From contig CAJJNQ010000043.1 in the NCBI GenBank assembly GCA_905193155.1, positions 1-20,489 on the forward strand: a stretch of 20,489 bases of DNA, written 5' to 3'. Numbering within the stretch: the stretch's first letter is position 1; every line of letters begins with the position of its first letter. Positions 16,868-20,489 of the stretch are shown in pieces. The stretch is from an uncultured Christensenella sp. Lineage in GTDB: Bacteria; Bacillota; Clostridia; Christensenellales; UBA1750. Made by a program: the position numbers and the translations under genes. Below the pieces are notes generated by a model, which saw only the letters and a list, made by a program, of their open reading frames with translations, was not told the origin of the DNA and ran no database searches.

Positions 16868-17683
16868 TCATCGCTTTCTCATGCCCTTGACCGCCTGCAC
16901 GCCCGCACGGATCAGCGACTGCACGCCGCCGGCCTTCGTTCCCTGCTCCGTCCTTCTGCCGGAGGCGCGGCGGCGGCCGCCGGAGGACCCGGACGCGCTC
17001 GCTTTCTGCGCGGCCGCCCAATCGGCGTTGTCCTGTTTCCACTGCGCCAAATTGGATTCCTGCCGCATCTGTGCGTTGAACTTCTGCGCCGCCAGCGCCG
17101 CATCCTGCTGGGATTTCCACATCGTCCCGGCAAACTGCGCCGCGCCGGCCGCCTGATCCGCGTCGATCTGCATCAGCGCGTCGCTGAAATTGTTCATCAG
17201 CGCGGTCTGATTGTCGCGCGCGGCGTTCTCGTTGCGCTGCAGCAGATCCGCGGTATAGCTTGAGCGCCCGAAGCCCCTGGCGTTGGCGGCGTTTTCCAGC
17301 GTCACGGCGGACTGTGCGCGCGCCTGTTCCACCTGCTGCCGGTTGACTTCCAGCTGGCGCTTGGCGGACGCCTTGCGCGCCTCAGCCTGTGCGGCAAACA
17401 GCGCCCCGCCGATGCTCAGCCATTCGTCAAAGCCCTTCTGCTCCGGCACGTCGATCTGCTCCGCCGCCAATCGGCTGCCCGATCCGTAAGCGCCCGCCGC
17501 GCTCACGCCCATCTCCGAGACCAGTCTGTCCACCGCCGCGCGGTTCTTCCGATACGCCGCCTCGGTGTACTTGCCCCACTTTCCGTCCACGCCCGGCCCG
17601 CCCAGGTCCGCGCCCAGCGTTTTCAGCGCCGACTGCACCGCCAGCGTGTAATCGGCGTTTTTGCTTCTGTCGTATCCCGCCAT
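16868..17683 (-). CDS. Phage-like Ala/Gln-rich protein (possible internal virion protein)
   Basis: 271 aa, no firm homology recognised. Residues 1-50 (MAGYDRSKNADYTLAVQSAL..., PGVDGKWGKYTEAAYRKN) resemble a peptidoglycan-binding type repeat (D-G-K-x-G-x-x-T-x-A). About 75-225 is rich in Ala, Gln, Asn and Glu and likely helical or coiled coil, including RQLEVNRQQVEQARAQSAV, ARGFGRSSYTADLLQRNENA and MWKSQQDAALAAQKFNAQ. The C-terminus is basic (GGRRRASGRRTEQGTK...GMRKR). The ATG at 17683 follows the preceding stop by 22 bp, with AAAGGGAGGG upstream. Position after a tail-like gene, and the helical composition, suggest an internal or ejection virion protein of a podovirus-like element. That is an inference. 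Confidence 0.75.
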   Translation of the reverse strand: MAGYDRSKNADYTLAVQSALKTLGADLGGPGVDGKWGKYTEAAYRKNRAAVDRLVSEMGVSAAGAYGSGSRLAAEQIDVPEQKGFDEWLSIGGALFAAQAEARKASAKRQLEVNRQQVEQARAQSAVTLENAANARGFGRSSYTADLLQRNENAARDNQTALMNNFSDALMQIDADQAAGAAQFAGTMWKSQQDAALAAQKFNAQMRQESNLAQWKQDNADWAAAQKASASGSSGGRRRASGRRTEQGTKAGGVQSLIRAGVQAVKGMRKR

Positions 17684-17705
17684 CTTCTTCCCTCCCTTTC
17701 GCCGT

Positions 17706-18275
17706 TTAGTCCAGCACGAGCGCCGAGGCGAACGCGCCGTATTTGTCCAGATAGATCTCCCCGCCGCTGACGCTGACGCTCACTTTGAGGTTCGTCACGC
17801 CCTGCGCGCGGTTGATGAGCAGAAACGGTGCGGAAAACGTCGTCCATCCGCCGATCGCCTGCTGAAACTTCTGCACCTGCGCACCGTTCTCCGTCAGCAC
17901 CACGTTCAGCACCGCCGCCTCCTTCCCGCTCGCCGCCGCATCGCCCGTGATCGTGCACAGCACCAGCAGCTGCGCGTTGTCCCCGTGCGAGATGTCAAAA
18001 TCGCAAAGCTCCGTTGCCGTCCCCCGCTGCAAGATCGGCGCGCTGTTGCCCGATGTGAACCCGCGCACGTTCGCCCGCTCCTGCACCGACGCCCGCGAAA
18101 AGCCCTTGATGATGAAGGATTCGTTGACATACCGCAGAAAGCTGTTGAGCTTCTCCTGCTCCTTCGCCAGCTGCGACCGCGATTCCATCGGGAACTTCCC
18201 GTTCGCCTCCCGATAATTCAGATCCCGCGCCGCCGCCCCGCACAAATCCACCCGCGGCGTCGCCACCACGTCCAC
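17706..18275 (-). CDS. Phage-like beta-rich hypothetical protein, 5' end unclear
   Basis: About 189 aa, not recognised. The N-terminal part reads VATPRVDLCGAAARDLNYREA, then a helical stretch (ESRSQLAKEQEKLNSFLRYV) and a long beta-rich domain (LCDFDISHGDNAQLLVLCTITG ... GGEIYLDKYGAFASALVLD), like a virion appendage or carbohydrate-binding fold. The start is doubtful: the GTG at 18275 has no ribosome site. The only well-placed AGGAGG lies just before an ATG at 18300 that is out of frame by one base. Upstream in frame, translation reads WEISGQFS before running into the tandem repeat, where a stop follows without a better start. Either a start codon is rare, a one-base shift has occurred, or the 5' end was lost when repeats inserted. 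Confidence 0.65.
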   Translation of the reverse strand: MDVVATPRVDLCGAAARDLNYREANGKFPMESRSQLAKEQEKLNSFLRYVNESFIIKGFSRASVQERANVRGFTSGNSAPILQRGTATELCDFDISHGDNAQLLVLCTITGDAAASGKEAAVLNVVLTENGAQVQKFQQAIGGWTTFSAPFLLINRAQGVTNLKVSVSVSGGEIYLDKYGAFASALVLD

Positions 18276-18320
18276 CGAAAACTGTCCGCTGATCTCCCAT
18301 CCCTCCTTCTTCTCTTCATC

Positions 18321-18590
18321 CTTCGGCTCCCCTGTGCAAAGGGAGCTCTGACCTCTTTACACACAAGGAAGTGCTGTCTGCTTCGCCCTTCGGCTCCCCT
18401 GTACAAGGGGAGCTCTGACCTCTTTACACATAAGGAAGTGCTGTCTGCTTCGCCCTTCGGCTCCCCTGTGTAAGGGGAGAGGCTCTTGCCTCTTTGTGCA
18501 TAAGGAAGTGCTGTCTGCTTCGTCCTTCGGCTCCCCTGTGCAAGGGGAGCTGTCAGCCCGCAGGCTGACTGAGGGGTTATCTCCCCGACC
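18321..18590. repeat. 67-bp tandem repeat array
   Basis: Four units begin with CTTCGGCTCCCCTGT at 18321, 18388, 18455 and 18525 (spacings 67, 67, 70). Each carries a small GCTCCCC/GGGGAGC hairpin, a segment close to CTGACCTCTTTACACA, and AAGGAAGTGCTGTCTGCTTC. The last unit merges into the three-hairpin repeat. Units differ at few positions. No spacer-repeat pattern as in CRISPR. Confidence 0.9.
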
Positions 18591-18768
18591 GGGATAGGGG
18601 CAAGGGGAAGGGCTTTGCCCTTCCCCAATCTCCGCCCCCCTCTCCCACCACCCTCAGGCTGCGAATCAAACAGATTCAAAGGCTCCCCTTGAGGGGAGCT
18701 GGCGCGCAGCGCCTGAAGGGTGGCCCCCCATAGGTAGGGGGCAAGGGGGAGGGCCGCAGCCCTCCCCC
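18530..18768. repeat. Two copies of a three-hairpin repeat
   Basis: Copy 1: P1 18530-18550 (GCTCCCCT/AGGGGAGC), P2 18552-18569 (GTCAGCC/GGCTGAC), P3 18604-18626 (GGGGAAGGGC/GCCCTTCCCC, TTT loop). Copy 2: P1 18682-18699 (same stem), P2 18701-18713 (GGCGC/GCGCC), P3 18745-18768 (GGGGGAGGGC/GCCCTCCCCC, CGCA loop). P2 and P3 differ in sequence but keep pairing. From memory, similar palindromic sequences are common between genes in gut Clostridia; this was not checked. Confidence 0.82.
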
Positions 18769-18776
18769 AGTCTCCG

Positions 18777-18890
18777 CACCGAACCAGCTCTTTGAGCTGC
18801 TCCGGTGTTTCGGTCGGCTTATTTTCCGAAAAAGCCTTTCAGCTTTTTCTCCAAAACGCTCGACCTTCAGGTTCGCTTCGCTCACCCTGC
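18777..18890. repeat. Two-hairpin repeat module, distant copy
   Basis: Same module as at 13276-13705: P1 18777-18807 (CACCG/CGGTG), linker with GTCGGCTTATT, P2 18828-18849 (GAAAAAGC/GCTTTTTC), and tail from about 18854 (ACGCTCGACCTTCAGG...). Tail and linker are nearly identical to the copy at 13588-13705, while the P2 stem differs. Confidence 0.85.
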
Positions 18891-18948
18891 GAACTGCACT
18901 CGGTTTGTGGCCGCACTCAACTTCTACACAAAATAAGACCGGGTAAGC

Positions 18949-19163
18949 CCACCCCAGGGGGTGTCGGGGGCGGCCGCAGCCGCCCCCGACTTGTTCCGCA
19001 GCGGTGACCTGCGCACCGCGAGGAGCGATTTTTTCATAGCCCAATTTCATTGGGCGGCGGAAAAATCGCTTCCGATATTTTTCGACGTGTGCGGCGAAGC
19101 CGTGCGCGTCGAAAAATGTCCCTCGCTGAAATCGCCCGCCCATCGGGCGGACGGTTTCAGCGA
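18949..19163. repeat. Five-hairpin structured repeat, copy 2
   Basis: Hairpins in the same order as at 10064-10309: A 18963-18990 (12 bp, CGCA loop), B 19001-19019 (GCGGTG/CACCGC), H1 19024-19070 (AGCGATTTTT/AAAAATCGCT, with an inner GCCCAAT/ATTGGGC), H2 19077-19117 (19 bp, GAA triloop), H3 19123-19163 (TCGCTGAAA/TTTCAGCGA with an inner CCGCCC/GGGCGG). H3 ends 6 bp from the stop of the upstream gene, as in copy 1. Confidence 0.85.
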
Positions 19164-19169
19164 ACCTCC

Positions 19170-20489
19170 TCACTCCGTCAGAAGCTCCATTCCCCCCGTA
19201 AAGCAGAACCTCGTCCCCGCCTCCGCGCATATGTCGATCCGGAACCGCCTGCCGCCCAGTCGAAAACCGCGGCGGAAGTACCGGTTCTTCTCCGCCCCCA
19301 CCGCGTCCCGCGTGCACAGCCTGCGCACCTTTTTGCCCCGGTCGCTCTCCACCGTCACCGCCACGCACGCCGCATCGCCCTCGCTTTCAATGCGCCCGTA
19401 GAGCGCAATGCCCCGCGCCACCTTTTCCTCCGATGAGCCGAAGTCCAGCCACGGCGTGCGCCATTGCCCCGGCGCGGGCGCGCCGCCGCCCAGCGCGCGC
19501 ACCACGCCGTCCGCGCCCAGCACCAGCAGCTTTTCGCGCATCTGCCCCGCCCGCGCAAAGCCCACCGCCCCGCCGAAATCGTGCATCATGTACGTCTCCC
19601 GCGCCAGATCGTATTCCAGCACCACGCTGTTCTTTCTCTCCTGCCCCAGCGGCAGCGCAAACCACAAACGCTCCCGAAAGCAGATCCCCGCCGCGCACGC
19701 GCCGAAGTGCGGCGAAAGCCCTTCCCCGCAGTCCGGCTCCTCGCAGTAGTCCCCGTCGAACAGCCGCGGCAGCTTGCGGTCGTCCAAGAGACTAATCGTC
19801 GTGCCGCTCTGCACGCCGATGCCGTGCGCCGTCACAAAATACCCCGTCTGCCCGTAAACCGCCGCCGTCCGCCCCGCGATCGTGCCCATCTCGCCCGACA
19901 TCCGCGTGACCTGATAGTTGTCCGGCGACGTGCCGTAGAGCAGCATCGCCGTGGTGGACTTGAGGATGCACAGATCCCCGCCCACGCTGTAAAGGTTCGT
20001 GATCACCCCGCCGTCAAACGTCGGCAGATCCACAAACCCGCCGCCCGTCTCCGGCGTGACCGCGTCGCCCGTCCAGTCGTTGGGGTTCAGCATCCGCGAG
20101 TAATACAGCCTGTCCGGGTTCTCCGCATCGCCGCACATCCACACCCGCTCGTAGTGCAGCGCGAAGAACTTCCCCTTCGCCGGAACCCCTTCCAGCTTTG
20201 CCGAGCTCTCCGCCTGCCCGTCCCAAACCTGCACCTCGTCCACGCCGTTGCCGAAGATCAGGATGCTGTCCGCGCCCTTTTTGTAGGAAAGAAAGCCCCA
20301 GCCCCCCGCCGTGCCCGTAAAAAGCAGCTTCCATTGCCCGTCCCGCCAGACGCGCACGCCGTCCGCCGCACCCGTCAGCACGTATTCCGTCCGCACGCCA
20401 TCCTCACCCGTCTCGCAGAATACATACAGGCTCTCAGCCCCGCCCGGCGCCGCCTCCGCAATGTAGTCCGCCAACCCCGCCGCGCTCGC
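19170..20489 (-). CDS. Phage tail-like structural protein, 5' partial
   Basis: The frame is open to the right edge (ASAAGLADYIAEAAPGG...), so the N-terminus is missing; about 439 residues are visible. The pattern matches beta-propeller-like podovirus tail or tail-tube proteins: repeated short strands (VRVWRDGQWKLLFTG; ILIFGNGVDEVQVWDG), then FFALHYERVWMCGDAENPDRLYYSRMLNPNDWT, a GGVITNLYSVGGDLCILKSTTAMLLYG block, and GYFVTAHGIGVQSG. Those motifs (reading out a value, checking an origin label, then a 'site is dry of steps' beta end) are typical of that fold; no catalytic motif is visible. It ends FCFTGGMELLTE. The following intergenic 894 bp is full of repeats. Prophage remnant, tail module or domesticated gene cannot be told apart here. 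Tail-like assignment is by pattern only. Confidence 0.72.
   Translation of the reverse strand, partial: ASAAGLADYIAEAAPGGAESLYVFCETGEDGVRTEYVLTGAADGVRVWRDGQWKLLFTGTAGGWGFLSYKKGADSILIFGNGVDEVQVWDGQAESSAKLEGVPAKGKFFALHYERVWMCGDAENPDRLYYSRMLNPNDWTGDAVTPETGGGFVDLPTFDGGVITNLYSVGGDLCILKSTTAMLLYGTSPDNYQVTRMSGEMGTIAGRTAAVYGQTGYFVTAHGIGVQSGTTISLLDDRKLPRLFDGDYCEEPDCGEGLSPHFGACAAGICFRERLWFALPLGQERKNSVVLEYDLARETYMMHDFGGAVGFARAGQMREKLLVLGADGVVRALGGGAPAPGQWRTPWLDFGSSEEKVARGIALYGRIESEGDAACVAVTVESDRGKKVRRLCTRDAVGAEKNRYFRRGFRLGGRRFRIDICAEAGTRFCFTGGMELLTE

Noticed and set aside
18321..18590. CRISPR-like array
   Set aside because: Units are contiguous 67-bp tandem copies without unique spacers, and no cas genes are visible.
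18218..18679. 153-codon minus-strand frame through the tandem repeats
   Set aside because: The translation is only repeated repeat-derived sequence with no ribosome site and no domain.

Overview
The window looks like a chromosomal segment of a spore-forming, fairly GC-rich Clostridia-type Firmicute. The reasons are the conserved yqfC-yqfD-phoH-pgpH-ybeY-era-recO gene order (with two sporulation genes), a nearby pyruvate phosphate dikinase, a SipW/TasA-type secretion locus, AGGAGG ribosome sites and sigma-A-like promoters. Almost every gene is on the minus strand, so transcription runs from right to left. The genus cannot be told from sequence alone.

Layout from right to left. 20489-16868: three phage-like virion genes (a tail-type protein cut by the right edge, a beta-rich protein with an unclear start, and an Ala/Gln-rich protein), closed by a rho-independent terminator. 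16767-7843: the housekeeping/sporulation group yqfC, yqfD, phoH, pgpH (7TM-HD c-di-AMP phosphodiesterase), ybeY, era, recO, with a small yqzL-like gene in reverse orientation between era and recO. 7459-4832: ppdK with a good promoter, a 210-nt leader and a clear terminator. 4239-1: sipW signal peptidase followed by five SipW-type secreted proteins, four of them tandem TasA/camelysin-like paralogues, the last cut by the left edge. A strong promoter with a dyad at the predicted +1 precedes sipW.

How the genes work together. SipW is the ER-type signal peptidase expected to mature the co-transcribed TasA-like proteins, which probably form surface fibres or matrix. The yqfC-recO group joins sporulation, ribosome maturation (YbeY, Era), c-di-AMP turnover (PgpH) and DNA repair (RecO). 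PpdK interconverts pyruvate and PEP.

The most unusual feature is the non-coding DNA. Several junctions of the normally compact yqfC-recO group, and one junction inside the phage-like group, are filled with highly structured dispersed repeats. I recognise four families in two or more copies: a four-way-junction (cloverleaf) element at 8881-9056 and 16269-16491; a five-hairpin element at 10064-10309 and 18949-19163; a two-hairpin module repeated in 13276-13705 and at 18777-18890; and a three-hairpin element at 18530-18626 and 18682-18768. In each, stem sequences differ between copies while pairing is kept, so structure appears to be maintained. There is also a 67-bp tandem array at 18321-18590. 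No tRNA, rRNA, CRISPR array or transposase gene was seen.
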